A DNA stretch of 50,773 bases from Muribaculaceae bacterium (GCA_017557625.1 JAFYYG010000053.1:1-50773), one strand, 5' to 3'. Shown: positions 8,184-16,214, numbered from the stretch's first letter. Program-made: numbers and translations. The notes: generated from the letters alone by a model not told the origin.

Positions 8184-8579
8184 ATGAAAAAAGAGGATTC
8201 AAAAATATTAGAAAAATTAGGCAAAGAACCAGGGTTTACTGTCCCTGATAATTACTTTGCAAACTTAAATACTAAGCTGATGGATTCGCTTCCAGAGGTG
8301 CAAATCACCGAGGAAGAGAAACCCACTTTGTGGGTGCGTCTCAGGCCTTTTGTATATATGGCGGCAATGTTTGCCGGCATTTGGCTTATGATGAATATCT
8401 TCACACGAGGCCAGAAATCATCGACCGATATGCAGCAAAGGAGCGCGAAGGCTTCGGCAGGTTTTCTTGCACCTCAAAATGTTGAAGAAGATGATATAAT
8501 GGACTATGGATACTCAGAGTATGACTTGATATATGAGGATTCGGTCTACATTGAATCGGACGGCATGAACGGCGATTAA
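8184..8579 (+). CDS. Single-pass membrane protein, possible anti-sigma factor
   Basis: The 131-residue product has a cytoplasmic N-terminal half starting MKKEDSKILEKLGKEPGFTVPDNYF, shown here as two pieces: the first 10 residues are charged and GFTVPDNYF (about 17-25) is a motif common in Bacteroidetes proteins encoded just after ECF sigma factors. One membrane helix follows (about 56-75, PFVYMAAMFAGIWLMM) and then an acidic outer tail. It lacks the zinc-binding HxxxCxxC motif of ZAS anti-sigma factors. The gene starts 33 bases after the sigma gene stop. The anti-sigma role is inference from order, topology and size. Confidence 0.6.
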   Translation: MKKEDSKILEKLGKEPGFTVPDNYFANLNTKLMDSLPEVQITEEEKPTLWVRLRPFVYMAAMFAGIWLMMNIFTRGQKSSTDMQQRSAKASAGFLAPQNVEEDDIMDYGYSEYDLIYEDSVYIESDGMNGD

Positions 8580-8595
8580 GAGCAAATCTTTTGTT

Positions 8596-8603
8596 TATTT
8601 TTG
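8596..8603 (+). promoter_or_regulatory. Possible -7 box before the Spy-like gene
   Basis: TATTTTTG matches TAnnTTTG, 21 bases before the ATG at 8625, with no good -33 box. The gene may have its own start site in addition to read-through from the sigma factor gene. Confidence 0.35.
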
Positions 8604-8624
8604 TATAATCACTAACACACTTAT

Positions 8625-9056
8625 ATGAGAACTAACATTAAAATAGCTTTATTTATACTGATGCTCACAACTTGCGTGTGCAATCTTCAAGCCCAGGATA
8701 AGAGGGCTAAAGAGAAACTGGAGCAAAAGCATGAATTCATCGTTAAGGAGACGGGAATGTCGCAGGCTCAGCGCGACAAGTTCATGCCACTATACGAAGC
8801 TATGGAGAAGGAGATATACAATGCTAATCATAATGCTCGTGAACAGGCCAAGAAAATAAGCGCCTCTAATAAAGTTAGCGATGACGAATATGCTAGAGCT
8901 GCAAAGAACTTGTCGGAAACGAAATCTAAAGAGGCCGAGATAGAAAACAGATATTTCAATCAATACGCTAAAATACTAACAAAAAAACAATTGTTCCTCC
9001 TGAAATACGCCGAAATAAAATTCTACCGACAAATGACAGAGAAAAAGAAGAAATAG
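8625..9056 (+). CDS. Exported helical protein, Spy/CpxP-like (periplasmic sensor or chaperone)
   Basis: The 143-residue product has a signal peptide (about 1-23, ending LQAQ) and a charged, all-helical mature part. Its segments LSQAQRDKF-like (MSQAQRDKFMPLYEAMEKE, about 45-63) and LTKKQLFLLKYAE (about 118-130) correspond in place and form to the two LTxxQ-type motifs of Spy/CpxP/ZraP proteins. These proteins bind misfolded proteins or metals in the periplasm and can modulate envelope stress sensors. Following a sigma factor and a one-TM protein, it could supply the sensing or effector part of that unit. A strong terminator follows. Confidence 0.6.
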   Translation: MRTNIKIALFILMLTTCVCNLQAQDKRAKEKLEQKHEFIVKETGMSQAQRDKFMPLYEAMEKEIYNANHNAREQAKKISASNKVSDDEYARAAKNLSETKSKEAEIENRYFNQYAKILTKKQLFLLKYAEIKFYRQMTEKKKK

Positions 9057-9094
9057 CACATACACTAACTTACACTTATAAAACACTAACACTT

Positions 9095-9130
9095 AAGACA
9101 CCGTAACATCCTATGTGGCGGTGTCTTTTT
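9095..9130 (+). terminator. Rho-independent terminator
   Basis: A 9-base perfect stem (9095-9103 with 9119-9127) around AAGACACCG/CGGTGTCTT, a 15-base loop, then a T run to 9130. It closes the sigma factor unit. The stretch just before it (9060-9094) has loose 7-base ACACTTA/ACACTAA words. Confidence 0.85.
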
Positions 9131-9194
9131 CAGACAAATACGGAGTTACAGATAAAACTTGACACTTAATCATCAACATTCAAAGTTTTTTAAT

Positions 9195-9202
9195 TATCTT
9201 TG
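9195..9202 (+). promoter_or_regulatory. -7 box upstream of ispE
   Basis: TATCTTTG matches TAnnTTTG. It lies 105 bases before the ispE start, leaving an AT-rich leader of about 95 nt with no recognised structure. The -33 box is unclear. Confidence 0.4.
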
Positions 9203-9306
9203 CATTCATTTTACCTGGATTTGATAGAAATGCGATAACATTAGTTGAATTCAGTATAATTAGTGTGCATTTTTACAAATAGCACTTAACACATATAACT
9301 TAATAC

Positions 9307-10131
9307 ATGCTTTCTTTTCCTAACGCGAAGATAAATCTTGGTCTCAATATTGTGGAGCGGCGCAGCGACGGTTACCACAACCTCGAGACGGTGTTTTACC
9401 CGATAGGTCTTACCGATGTGCTGGAGATTGTGCCAGCGCATGGTGAAGAATCTACTCTCACCACCTACGGAAACCCTGTTGATTGCCCAGTGGAGAAAAA
9501 CTTGGTGATGAAGGCGTTGCGACTTATGCAGCGGCATTATGACGTGCCAGAGGTTGATATTTACCTCTACAAGCACATTCCCGATGGTGCTGGTTTGGGT
9601 GGCGGGTCGAGCGACGCGTCAAGCACGATGCTTATGCTCAGCGAGATGTTTGATTTGGGGATAGTGAAAGATGAGTTGGCCCGCCTTGCCGCTACGCTAG
9701 GCGCCGACTGCCCATTCTTCATCTACAATCAGCCCATGATGGCCACTGGAATTGGAAATGTGCTCACGCCCATAAATGTGAATCTTAAGGGTTTGTATCT
9801 GTTTCTTGTGAAGCCGGCAGTGAGTGTGCCAACTAAGGTTGCTTATTCTTGCGTGACACCAGCTCCCAGCACTTCATGCCTTGATGACGATGTCACTAAA
9901 AGCGTTGCTCAATGGCATGGTGTGGTGAAGAACGACTTCGAGGCGAGTGTCTTTGCTGCATTTCCTGAGCTCGCTGAGATAAAAAACACTATTGAGAATG
10001 GTGGGGCGCTTTATGCCTCGATGTCGGGTTCGGGGTCATCGATTTTTGGCATTTTTGATGATGTCAATTTGGCAGAGAAAATGAAAGGGAAATTTGACAA
10101 TTCTTCATGTTATGTCATTGAGTTATTTTAA
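9307..10131 (+). CDS. ispE: 4-diphosphocytidyl-2-C-methyl-D-erythritol kinase
   Basis: This 274-residue GHMP kinase phosphorylates CDP-methylerythritol in the non-mevalonate isoprenoid pathway in the cytoplasm. It begins with the family motif PNAKINLGLNI (residues 5-15) followed by RRSDGYHNLETVF. The ATP-binding glycine loop PDGAGLGGGSSDA is at about 94-106, and the C-terminal GHMP motif MSGSGSSIFGIF at about 237-248. Length is normal for Bacteroidales IspE. It stands alone between terminators and grpE. Confidence 0.95.
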   Translation: MLSFPNAKINLGLNIVERRSDGYHNLETVFYPIGLTDVLEIVPAHGEESTLTTYGNPVDCPVEKNLVMKALRLMQRHYDVPEVDIYLYKHIPDGAGLGGGSSDASSTMLMLSEMFDLGIVKDELARLAATLGADCPFFIYNQPMMATGIGNVLTPINVNLKGLYLFLVKPAVSVPTKVAYSCVTPAPSTSCLDDDVTKSVAQWHGVVKNDFEASVFAAFPELAEIKNTIENGGALYASMSGSGSSIFGIFDDVNLAEKMKGKFDNSSCYVIELF

Positions 10132-10189
10132 TAATGTGTAGTGGCAGGTTTTTTGTTATTGAGAAAACAGAACATAAAAACATTAAAAA

Positions 10190-10795
10190 ATGGCAAAAGA
10201 TAAAAATAACAAAAGCGAAGAACTAAAAGACGAGGAGATAATCATTGAACCGGAACTTGATGAAGATCCTGAAGTAATAGTTCAAGAAGAAATGGACGGC
10301 TCTGGAGACGACGTTAAGGAAGAAGTTCCCGAAATTACTCCTGAGCAGAGGTGCGAGCAGCTTGAGGCCGAAATCGAGAAAGAAAAGAAGGAATACCTCT
10401 TCCTTATGGCCGACTTTGACAATTACCGTAAGCGTACCCTGCAAGAGAAGCAAGAACTCATCAAGAACGGCGGACAGAAGGTACTCGAGGGCATACTCCC
10501 CGTTGTTGACGACATAGAACGAGCTATAGATGCCATTGCGCAAGGTGGCGATATCGACAGTCTCAAGGAGGGTGTGGATCTTATTCACAGCAAACTCCTT
10601 GCATTCCTCAAGAGCAACAATGTAGAGCCCATAGAATCGACTGGCGAACTCTTCGACACCGATTTTCATGAGGCAGTGACCACATTCCCTGCTCCTGACG
10701 AAGACCAAAAAGGCAAGGTAATCGACACCGTGCTCAAGGGTTATAAATTAAACGACAAAGTGCTCCGCCACGCCAAAGTGGTAGTGGGACAGTGA
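10190..10795 (+). CDS. grpE: GrpE nucleotide exchange factor
   Basis: The 201-residue cytoplasmic cochaperone releases ADP from DnaK. An acidic low-complexity N-terminus (about 1-50) is followed by the long dimerisation helix (EQRCEQLEAEIEKEKKEY) and the GrpE core with ADFDNYRKRT (about 79-88). The family signature lies near the end (GYKLNDKVLRHAKVVVGQ, about 184-201). dnaJ follows 156 bases later, the usual grpE-dnaJ pairing. The gap between them carries two heptad word arrays. Confidence 0.95.
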   Translation: MAKDKNNKSEELKDEEIIIEPELDEDPEVIVQEEMDGSGDDVKEEVPEITPEQRCEQLEAEIEKEKKEYLFLMADFDNYRKRTLQEKQELIKNGGQKVLEGILPVVDDIERAIDAIAQGGDIDSLKEGVDLIHSKLLAFLKSNNVEPIESTGELFDTDFHEAVTTFPAPDEDQKGKVIDTVLKGYKLNDKVLRHAKVVVGQ

Positions 10796-10803
10796 TATAA
10801 GTT

Positions 10804-10845
10804 TAAGTATTAAGTTTAGCATTAAGGACTAAGTAATAAGTACAA
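10804..10845 (+). repeat. Heptad word array (TAAGTAT type)
   Basis: Six 7-base words in register after the grpE stop: TAAGTAT, TAAGTTT, AGCATTA, AGGACTA, AGTAATA, AGTACAA. The first two match the words of the long array after dnaJ; the others are diverged. Confidence 0.5.
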
Positions 10846-10911
10846 AGATTGCGACAGGGATTGGCTTGTATGCTCTCATAAGAGAATATTATTATTTGTA
10901 TTTAATTGATT

Positions 10912-10939
10912 GTGCATTATGCTTTGTGCATTATGCATT
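10912..10939 (+). repeat. Heptad word array (GTGCATT/ATGCATT)
   Basis: Four words in exact 7-base register, GTGCATT, ATGCTTT, GTGCATT and ATGCATT, end 12 bases before the dnaJ ATG. The related word GCATAAT recurs at 27576-27603 and 49901-49921. Confidence 0.75.
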
Positions 10940-10951
10940 AAAAAGAATATC

Positions 10952-12118
10952 ATGGCAAAAAGAGATTTTTACGAGGTGCTGGGCGTTGACCGCAACGCTG
11001 ATGCCGATGCGCTGAAAAAGGCGTATCGCAAACTCGCTATACAATATCACCCCGACCGTCAGCAAGGCAAGACCGACGCTGAGAAAAAAGAGGCCGAAGA
11101 GAAGTTCAAGGAGGCTGCCGAGGCCTACGACGTGCTCAGCGACCCCAATAAGCGTGCACGTTACGACCAACTGGGCCCTGAAGGATATGACCAGATGGGT
11201 GGAGGTGGTTTCTCGGGCGGAGGAATGTCGATGGAAGATATCTTACGTCAGTTTGGCGACTTGTTTGGAGGTTTCGGAGGTTTTGGTGGCTTCAGCGGCT
11301 TTGGCGACTCTGGCGGTGGCTCGTCAGTGAATTACGGCACCAACCTGCGTGTGCGTGTGAAAGTCACCTTGCAGGAAGTTGCCAAAGGCACCGAAAAGAA
11401 GATAAAGATACCGCGTCAGGTGTCATGCCAATCTTGTCATGGCACTGGTGCCAAGAACGGCACAGCGCTTGAGACATGCTCCAACTGCCACGGTTCGGGC
11501 GTGGAGGTGCGCATACGTCGTACCATTCTCGGACAGATGCAGACCCAAAGCGCATGCAGCGTGTGCGGTGGCTCGGGTAAGCGCATAAGGGAACGTTGCC
11601 CCGACTGTGTCGGTAGCGGTCTCATCAAGCGAGAGGAAGTGGTCACCATCAACATCCCTGCAGGTGTGCAGGAAGGCATGATGCTCACCATGCGCGGCAA
11701 GGGCAATGATGCTCCTGGCGGTGGCGTTCCTGGCGACTTGCAAATTGTCATCGAGGAGCAGCACGATGAGCACCTCATCCGTGATGAGCAAGACCTTATC
11801 TATAATTTGATGATTGATTTCCCCACTGCGGCGCTTGGCGGAAAGGTTGAGATTCCCACCATTAATGGCAGGGCTCGTGTAACCATTGAACCAGGCACTC
11901 AGCCTGGCAAAGTGCTTAGACTTAGGGGTAAAGGTCTGCCATCGGTCAACGGATATGGCAATGGCGATTTGCTTGTAAATGTGATGGTATATGTTCCCGA
12001 GAACCTCTCGGCTGCCGAGAAGCGCACGCTGGAGTCGATGCGCGACTCGGGGTCTTTCAAACCCACAACTTCAGCCAAAGAGCGCATCTTCAGTCGCATG
12101 CGACACATGTTTGATTAA
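10952..12118 (+). CDS. dnaJ: DnaJ (Hsp40) cochaperone
   Basis: From the ATG at 10952 the product is 388 residues; an upstream frame from 10910 reads through the heptad array and is rejected. The J-domain (residues 4-70) holds the HPD motif in YHPDRQ. A Gly/Phe-rich linker (about 80-125) follows. The zinc-binding domain has all four CxxCxGxG motifs: [24 protein letters not shown] and CPDCVGSG. The substrate-binding C-terminal domains complete a class I DnaJ that delivers clients to DnaK. It follows grpE. Confidence 0.97.
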   Translation: MAKRDFYEVLGVDRNADADALKKAYRKLAIQYHPDRQQGKTDAEKKEAEEKFKEAAEAYDVLSDPNKRARYDQLGPEGYDQMGGGGFSGGGMSMEDILRQFGDLFGGFGGFGGFSGFGDSGGGSSVNYGTNLRVRVKVTLQEVAKGTEKKIKIPRQVSCQSCHGTGAKNGTALETCSNCHGSGVEVRIRRTILGQMQTQSACSVCGGSGKRIRERCPDCVGSGLIKREEVVTINIPAGVQEGMMLTMRGKGNDAPGGGVPGDLQIVIEEQHDEHLIRDEQDLIYNLMIDFPTAALGGKVEIPTINGRARVTIEPGTQPGKVLRLRGKGLPSVNGYGNGDLLVNVMVYVPENLSAAEKRTLESMRDSGSFKPTTSAKERIFSRMRHMFD

Positions 12119-12319
12119 GTGATAAGTAGTAAGTATTAAGTATCAAGTTTTAAGTAGTAAGTATTAAGTAGTAATTATTAAGTATCAAGTATTAAGTAGT
12201 AAGTATTAAGTATCAAGTTTTAAGTAGTAAGTATTAAGTAGTAATTATTAAGTATCAAGTATTAAGTAGTAAGTATCAAGTATTAAGTATCAAGTGTTAA
12301 GTAGTAAGTATCAAGTATC
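12117..12319 (+). repeat. 29-copy heptad array with a 70-base higher-order unit
   Basis: From inside the dnaJ stop codon, 29 words of exactly 7 bases follow without a break. They are mainly AAGTAGT, AAGTATT and AAGTATC, with single AAGTTTT, AATTATT and AAGTGTT variants. Ten words make a 70-base unit, which is repeated almost exactly (12124-12193 and 12194-12263) before the array decays. It is non-coding in all frames. It fills most of the gap between dnaJ and the pseudouridine synthase gene. Confidence 0.9.
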
Positions 12320-12330
12320 AAGAGAAATAT

Positions 12331-12360
12331 CCTAGCTATTCCTAGTCATTCCTAGCCACT
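12331..12360 (+). repeat. Decamer array (CCTAGtcATT)
   Basis: Three consecutive 10-base words, CCTAGCTATT, CCTAGTCATT and CCTAGCCACT, lie directly after the heptad array and just before the pseudouridine synthase start. Confidence 0.65.
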
Positions 12361-12376
12361 CTTATCCTATTGATTA

Positions 12377-13312
12377 ATGAAAAACCGTCGCTTTGCATAT
12401 AATGGTCCTCACGTTCCTCGCAACAAGATGAAGGTCACTACTTTCCTTGCTGCCGAGGAGATGCCGTTGCTTGACTTCATCCTCAAGAGGATGGATGGCA
12501 TTAGCCGCAATAAGGCGAAGGGGCTATTGAGTCATGAGATGGTGAAGGTTGACGGCAACGTTGAGAAGCAGTATAACTTTGTCGTGAAGCCCGATATGGT
12601 GGTTGAGGTTACTAAGAATCCGCGCTTCATGCCCATGAGGAATTTTGAGCGATTCTTTGGGATTTTGTATGAAGACGAATACCTGATAGTGGTTGACAAA
12701 GCCGATGGAGTGCTTTCGATGGGAGTAGGGCGAGGAAGCCTTAACATGAAAATACTCCTTGACCAGTATTTGGCATCGACCAAGCAGCACTGCACCGCTC
12801 ATGTGGTGCATCGGCTTGACACGCGCACCTCGGGGGTCATGGTCTATGCCAAAAGTGTAGAGGTGCAGCAAATGATGGTGGAAACTTGGCACTCATGTGT
12901 CCTCGATCGCCGATATGTGGCTGTGGTAGAGGGCGCTATGGAGGAGGATCATGGGCATATCGAGAGTTGGCTGCGCGACACGCCATCGCGAAAAGTCGTC
13001 ACAAGTCCCTTCAATAATGGCGGTAAGTGGGCAAGTACTGACTGGTGGCTGCTCGACAGCAACGACGACTACTCTTTAATTGACCTCCATCTCAATACGG
13101 GTCGTAAAAACCAGATACGTGTTCACATGGAGTCGCTGGGACATCCCATCGTGGGCGACTACAAATATGGCAGCATCGACGATTCTCTCGACCGCCTGGG
13201 GCTTCATGCCTACCGACTTGCATTCATCCATCCCATCACACACGAGAAACTTGAATTTGAGACCCCATTTCCCATAGCATTTCTAAACCTTTTTCCAAAG
13301 CAGATGATATAA
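12377..13312 (+). CDS. RluD/RluA-family RNA pseudouridine synthase
   Basis: The 311-residue product has an N-terminal S4-like RNA-binding domain (about 20-75: LLDFILKRMDGISRNKAKGLL) and a RluA-type catalytic domain. The catalytic Asp lies in VVHRLDTRTSGVMVYAK (about 140-156, HRLD-x-x-TSG). Conserved strands LIVVDKADGVL (about 100-110) and NQIRVHMESLGHPIVGDYKYG (about 242-262, the R-x-HxxxxGHPIxGD motif) are present. It converts uridine to pseudouridine in rRNA or tRNA; the exact site cannot be told. A strong terminator follows. Confidence 0.9.
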   Translation: MKNRRFAYNGPHVPRNKMKVTTFLAAEEMPLLDFILKRMDGISRNKAKGLLSHEMVKVDGNVEKQYNFVVKPDMVVEVTKNPRFMPMRNFERFFGILYEDEYLIVVDKADGVLSMGVGRGSLNMKILLDQYLASTKQHCTAHVVHRLDTRTSGVMVYAKSVEVQQMMVETWHSCVLDRRYVAVVEGAMEEDHGHIESWLRDTPSRKVVTSPFNNGGKWASTDWWLLDSNDDYSLIDLHLNTGRKNQIRVHMESLGHPIVGDYKYGSIDDSLDRLGLHAYRLAFIHPITHEKLEFETPFPIAFLNLFPKQMI

Positions 13313-13334
13313 ACACAAATCGGAGTAATAAATG

Positions 13335-13366
13335 ACAGGAAAAATTGTTTTTTCCTGTTTTTTTTT
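13335..13366 (+). terminator. Rho-independent terminator
   Basis: A 10-base perfect stem (ACAGGAAAAA, 13335-13344, with TTTTTCCTGT, 13349-13358), a 4-base loop and a T8 tail. It separates the pseudouridine synthase gene from the radical SAM unit. Confidence 0.9.
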
Positions 13367-13386
13367 CTTGGTTTCCATTTTTTTTG

Positions 13387-13394
13387 TAATTTTG
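13387..13394 (+). promoter_or_regulatory. -7 box of the radical SAM operon
   Basis: TAATTTTG matches TAnnTTTG, 77 bases before the PepSY-like gene's ATG. A TTG at 13368-13370 is slightly too close (16 bases) to be a standard -33 box. It is the only promoter-like site between the terminator and the four-gene radical SAM unit. Confidence 0.5.
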
Positions 13395-13471
13395 GACAAT
13401 TTTACAGATGATGAGCCTTTGTCCGTCATTTGTGGCCATTCACATTTACTAATATTTTAAATTTAATAGAA

Positions 13472-13966
13472 ATGAGAAATATTTTTAATATAATTGTACT
13501 GGTAGCATTACTGCCGCTTATCGTTTCGTGCGACTATATTGGGAAACTAAAAAAAAATGCGACAACAAGTAAAGTGCAAACTACAGCTAATTCCCCCAAA
13601 AATGGTAATGATTCCATCGGTATTACTAAATTGCCTAAGATCTCTAAGGATTACATAGAAAAGTATCTGCCTGATAAAGAAATTGCCAGAGTGATAGCTG
13701 CTGATGACGAGTTTAAAGTGTGGCTTTCTACTGGCGAGCAACTGGAATTTGATTTAGATGGTGGCATTCAGGAAATTGAATGTGCTGCAGGAATTCCAGA
13801 ATCTGTTATTGATGAACGAGTATTACAAGATGTTAGATTGATTGATTCGCATGCCCCAATTGTGAAAATTGAAAAAAAATCCAACGGAGACTATGAGGTA
13901 AAACTTAATAACGGCATGGAAATAGAATATGATGCCAGTTACAAGAGGATGGGGATTGATGACTAA
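13472..13966 (+). CDS. PepSY-like (DUF2874-type) lipoprotein
   Basis: From the ATG at 13472 the product is 164 residues; an upstream frame from 13430 adds 14 residues before the signal and is rejected. The signal peptide ends LLPLIVSC (Cys about 20), a lipobox. After a Lys/Asn/Ser linker come two repeats of the PepSY-like form: LPKISKDYIEKYLPDKEIARV with VIAADDEFKVWLSTGEQLEFD, and an IVKIEKKSNGDYEVKLNNG segment. Such proteins are common periplasmic or surface proteins in Bacteroidales; they resemble beta-lactamase inhibitor folds, but their role is unclear. The stop lies 6 bases before the radical SAM start, so they form one operon. Confidence 0.75.
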   Translation: MRNIFNIIVLVALLPLIVSCDYIGKLKKNATTSKVQTTANSPKNGNDSIGITKLPKISKDYIEKYLPDKEIARVIAADDEFKVWLSTGEQLEFDLDGGIQEIECAAGIPESVIDERVLQDVRLIDSHAPIVKIEKKSNGDYEVKLNNGMEIEYDASYKRMGIDD

Positions 13967-13972
13967 TGCCTA

Positions 13973-15043
13973 ATGGACCGCTCACAGCAAATAGCACTTG
14001 AGGCGGCAAGGCGTGAGAACGAGCGTTTGTGCCGTGAGCATCCCCTAGAGCAACTGTTCTGGGAGTGTACGCTGCGATGCAATCTCGCTTGCCGGCATTG
14101 CGGCAGCGACTGCGCCAAGGATTTGACTGCCACCGAGATGCCTCTGGAGCATCTCCTGCCTGTCCTTGACGAGATAGCTCAGCATCAGGACCCCGCCACT
14201 ATCATGGTTTCGACAGTGGGCGGCGAACCGCTAGTGCGTCATGACATTGTGGAGTGTGGTAGTGAGATAAAGAGGCGAGGTTTCCAATGGGGACTAGTCA
14301 CCAATGGTTATCTTCTTGACGAAAAGATGATGGATGCACTTGCCGAGGCAGGAATCGACAGCATGGCTGTGGACCTTGACGGCACCGCCACCGACCATAA
14401 CTGGCTGCGCAACAACCCTCACAGCTTTGACCGGGCTATGCGGGCCATAGACTTGATGAGGAAGGTCGATAACCTCGAGTGGGACGTGATTTCATGTATC
14501 AACTCGCGCAATATAAACCACCTTGACGAGATTAAACAAATTCTTATCGATGCTGGTGTGAAATACTGGCGATGCTTTACCATTGTGCCGATGGGTAGAG
14601 CGGCAGGGCTTGACGAACTGCAAATCACTGATGAACAGTTCCGTGACTTGCTCAACTTCATAGTCAAGACTCGAATCGAGCGAAAGATTGACCTCACCTA
14701 CGCCTGCGAGGGATTTCTAGGTGCTTATGAGGGAATGGTGCGCGACTATTTCTATTCCTGCGACGCCGGACTCACCGTGGCAAGCATACGCCACGATGGT
14801 GCCATCTCAGGATGTCTCAGCATTCGCAGCGACTACAATCAAGGCAATATCTACCGCGACAGCTTTTGGGACGTGTGGAACAACCGCTTCGAGAAATACC
14901 GCAACCGCGAGTGGATGAAAAAAGGCATCTGCACCGACTGCGAGATGTTCCGCTACTGCCAAGGCAACGGCTTCCACCTCCGCGACAGTAACGGCGACCT
15001 GATGCTCTGCCACTATAATAGGTTGAAGAATGTGAAACTATAA
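13973..15043 (+). CDS. Radical SAM/SPASM peptide-modifying enzyme
   Basis: The 356-residue product has the radical SAM cluster motif CNLACRHC (Cys36, Cys40, Cys43) in WECTLRCNLACRHCGSDC. A GGEP motif (VGGEPL) binds SAM. The C-terminal SPASM region has cysteines in FYSCDAG, ISGCLSI, GICTDCEMFRYCQGNG and MLCHY, enough for auxiliary [4Fe-4S] clusters. Such enzymes modify ribosomally made peptides. It closely resembles, from memory, the radical SAM member of the Bacteroidales rSAM/lipoprotein pairs (TIGR04133-type). Upstream is a PepSY-like lipoprotein; downstream, 14 bases away, are two tandem small proteins that are the likely substrates. The modification is unknown. Confidence 0.88.
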   Translation: MDRSQQIALEAARRENERLCREHPLEQLFWECTLRCNLACRHCGSDCAKDLTATEMPLEHLLPVLDEIAQHQDPATIMVSTVGGEPLVRHDIVECGSEIKRRGFQWGLVTNGYLLDEKMMDALAEAGIDSMAVDLDGTATDHNWLRNNPHSFDRAMRAIDLMRKVDNLEWDVISCINSRNINHLDEIKQILIDAGVKYWRCFTIVPMGRAAGLDELQITDEQFRDLLNFIVKTRIERKIDLTYACEGFLGAYEGMVRDYFYSCDAGLTVASIRHDGAISGCLSIRSDYNQGNIYRDSFWDVWNNRFEKYRNREWMKKGICTDCEMFRYCQGNGFHLRDSNGDLMLCHYNRLKNVKL

Positions 15044-15057
15044 GAAACCAAGATATT

Positions 15058-15660
15058 ATGAAAAAAGATAATAAAAATCGCCGCAAGGCTGCTCTCGGAG
15101 CAGTGATTGCTGCAGGGATGACAACGGGTGCTTTGGCGGTGTGTGCCGGGAATAGCGCAGGTGCTGCCAATGCCGAGCGGCCTGAGGTGGCCCTCACTGC
15201 AGCCGATATGGTGGTGATTGACGGCCAGGAGGTGAGTGTGAGGGACATGTCCTCTCCCGACAATAAACGACACAGACAGAATGTCGGAAAGAAAAAGACT
15301 ATGTATGGCCCTCGGCCTAAGATGTATGGTCCAAAGCCCTCCAGCCCCACACCTGAGCAACTGGAAAAGTCACAGGATAGGAGCGATTCTCTCATGATAA
15401 CCTATTATGTGAAAGATTTACTGATACTCGGGTTGCACTTGGACGTAATAGATTATGATAGTATCCCTGCTGAGGCACGCTTCGTGGAAGATCTGGGTGC
15501 CGATTCTCTCAACATTGAGAAAATTTTCAAGGCAGTGGAGGAAAAGTACGATATCATTATCCCCGATGAGAAACTAGACGAATTAACCACCGTTGGTCAA
15601 TTAATCCAATTCGTTCGGGAGGAAAAGAAAAGCAAGAGAAAGAATAACAATACATTATGA
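15058..15660 (+). CDS. Putative radical SAM substrate with MYGP motifs and an ACP-like domain
   Basis: The 200-residue product has three parts. Residues 1-30 form a twin-basic export or membrane signal (KNRRKAALGAVIAAG, with Cys29). Residues 41-100 hold the block EVALTAADMVVIDGQEV, then two MYGP motifs (82-85, 89-92) in a Lys/Pro-rich stretch. Residues 112-186 match an acyl carrier protein: FVEDLGADSLNIEKIF with the phosphopantetheine Ser at 150, then DIIIPDEKL and TTVGQLIQFV. A carrier domain behind an export signal is unusual. It lies 14 bases after the radical SAM gene and overlaps the next gene by 4 bases (ATGA). MYGP as the modification site is inference from its repetition. Confidence 0.7.
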   Translation: MKKDNKNRRKAALGAVIAAGMTTGALAVCAGNSAGAANAERPEVALTAADMVVIDGQEVSVRDMSSPDNKRHRQNVGKKKTMYGPRPKMYGPKPSSPTPEQLEKSQDRSDSLMITYYVKDLLILGLHLDVIDYDSIPAEARFVEDLGADSLNIEKIFKAVEEKYDIIIPDEKLDELTTVGQLIQFVREEKKSKRKNNNTL

Positions 15661-16214
15661 AAAAAGACAATAAAAACCGTCGCAAGGCGGCTATCGGGGC
15701 GGTGATTGCAGCCGGGATGACAGCGGGAACTATCGCAGCCTGTTCCGCCAATGAGGCGAAGTCTGAGCAAAGCGAGAAGCCCGACGTGGAACTATCTGCC
15801 GCCGATAAGGTGGTGGTTGATGGTCAGGAGATTGACTCTGCCAAATTGCTGCCACGTGACACCATTCGCGACGTGGTGCGGCCAATGTATGGCGTGCGCC
15901 AGAGGCCCATTCACCTGATGTATGGTCCTCGGCGTCCGCGTCCGGGGATTGTAAACCCTGATGACACGAATAATCCTGCTGCCATCGAGAGGCAGGTGAT
16001 GGAGGTCGTTTCCGCTACCCTTAACATAGAGCCGATGAATGTGCAGATTTCCTCAAAACTTAACGAGGATTTCAAAATCACCCAACAGCAGCGTGAGCAA
16101 CTCAAAACGGCTCTTGAGGACAAGTTCGGGGTCGTGATTTATGACGAGACATTCAATGTGATGAAGACAGTGGGCGACCTCGTCAACTGCATCTCTGTGT
16201 TGAAAAACGGTTGA
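15657..16214 (+). CDS. Second putative radical SAM substrate, degenerate ACP-like domain
   Basis: This 185-residue paralogue of the preceding protein has a nearly identical first 22 residues, also similar at DNA level. A better lipobox (IAAC, Cys29) follows, then the same block (VELSAADKVVVDGQEI, about 44-59) and two MYG motifs (77-79, 88-90, the second followed by PRRPRPG). The C-terminal domain aligns with an ACP (KLNEDFKITQQQREQLKTAL, then GVVIYDE and KTVGDLVNCI). The DSL motif is lost, with Thr142/Gln143 where Asp-Ser should be, so it cannot carry phosphopantetheine in the usual way. The active/inactive carrier pair is the oddest feature of this operon. Confidence 0.68.
   Translation: MKKDNKNRRKAAIGAVIAAGMTAGTIAACSANEAKSEQSEKPDVELSAADKVVVDGQEIDSAKLLPRDTIRDVVRPMYGVRQRPIHLMYGPRRPRPGIVNPDDTNNPAAIERQVMEVVSATLNIEPMNVQISSKLNEDFKITQQQREQLKTALEDKFGVVIYDETFNVMKTVGDLVNCISVLKNG

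Noticed and set aside
12117-12319. Possible CRISPR array
   Set aside because: The words are 7 bases with no spacers of uniform length and no cas genes nearby. It is a simple tandem array.
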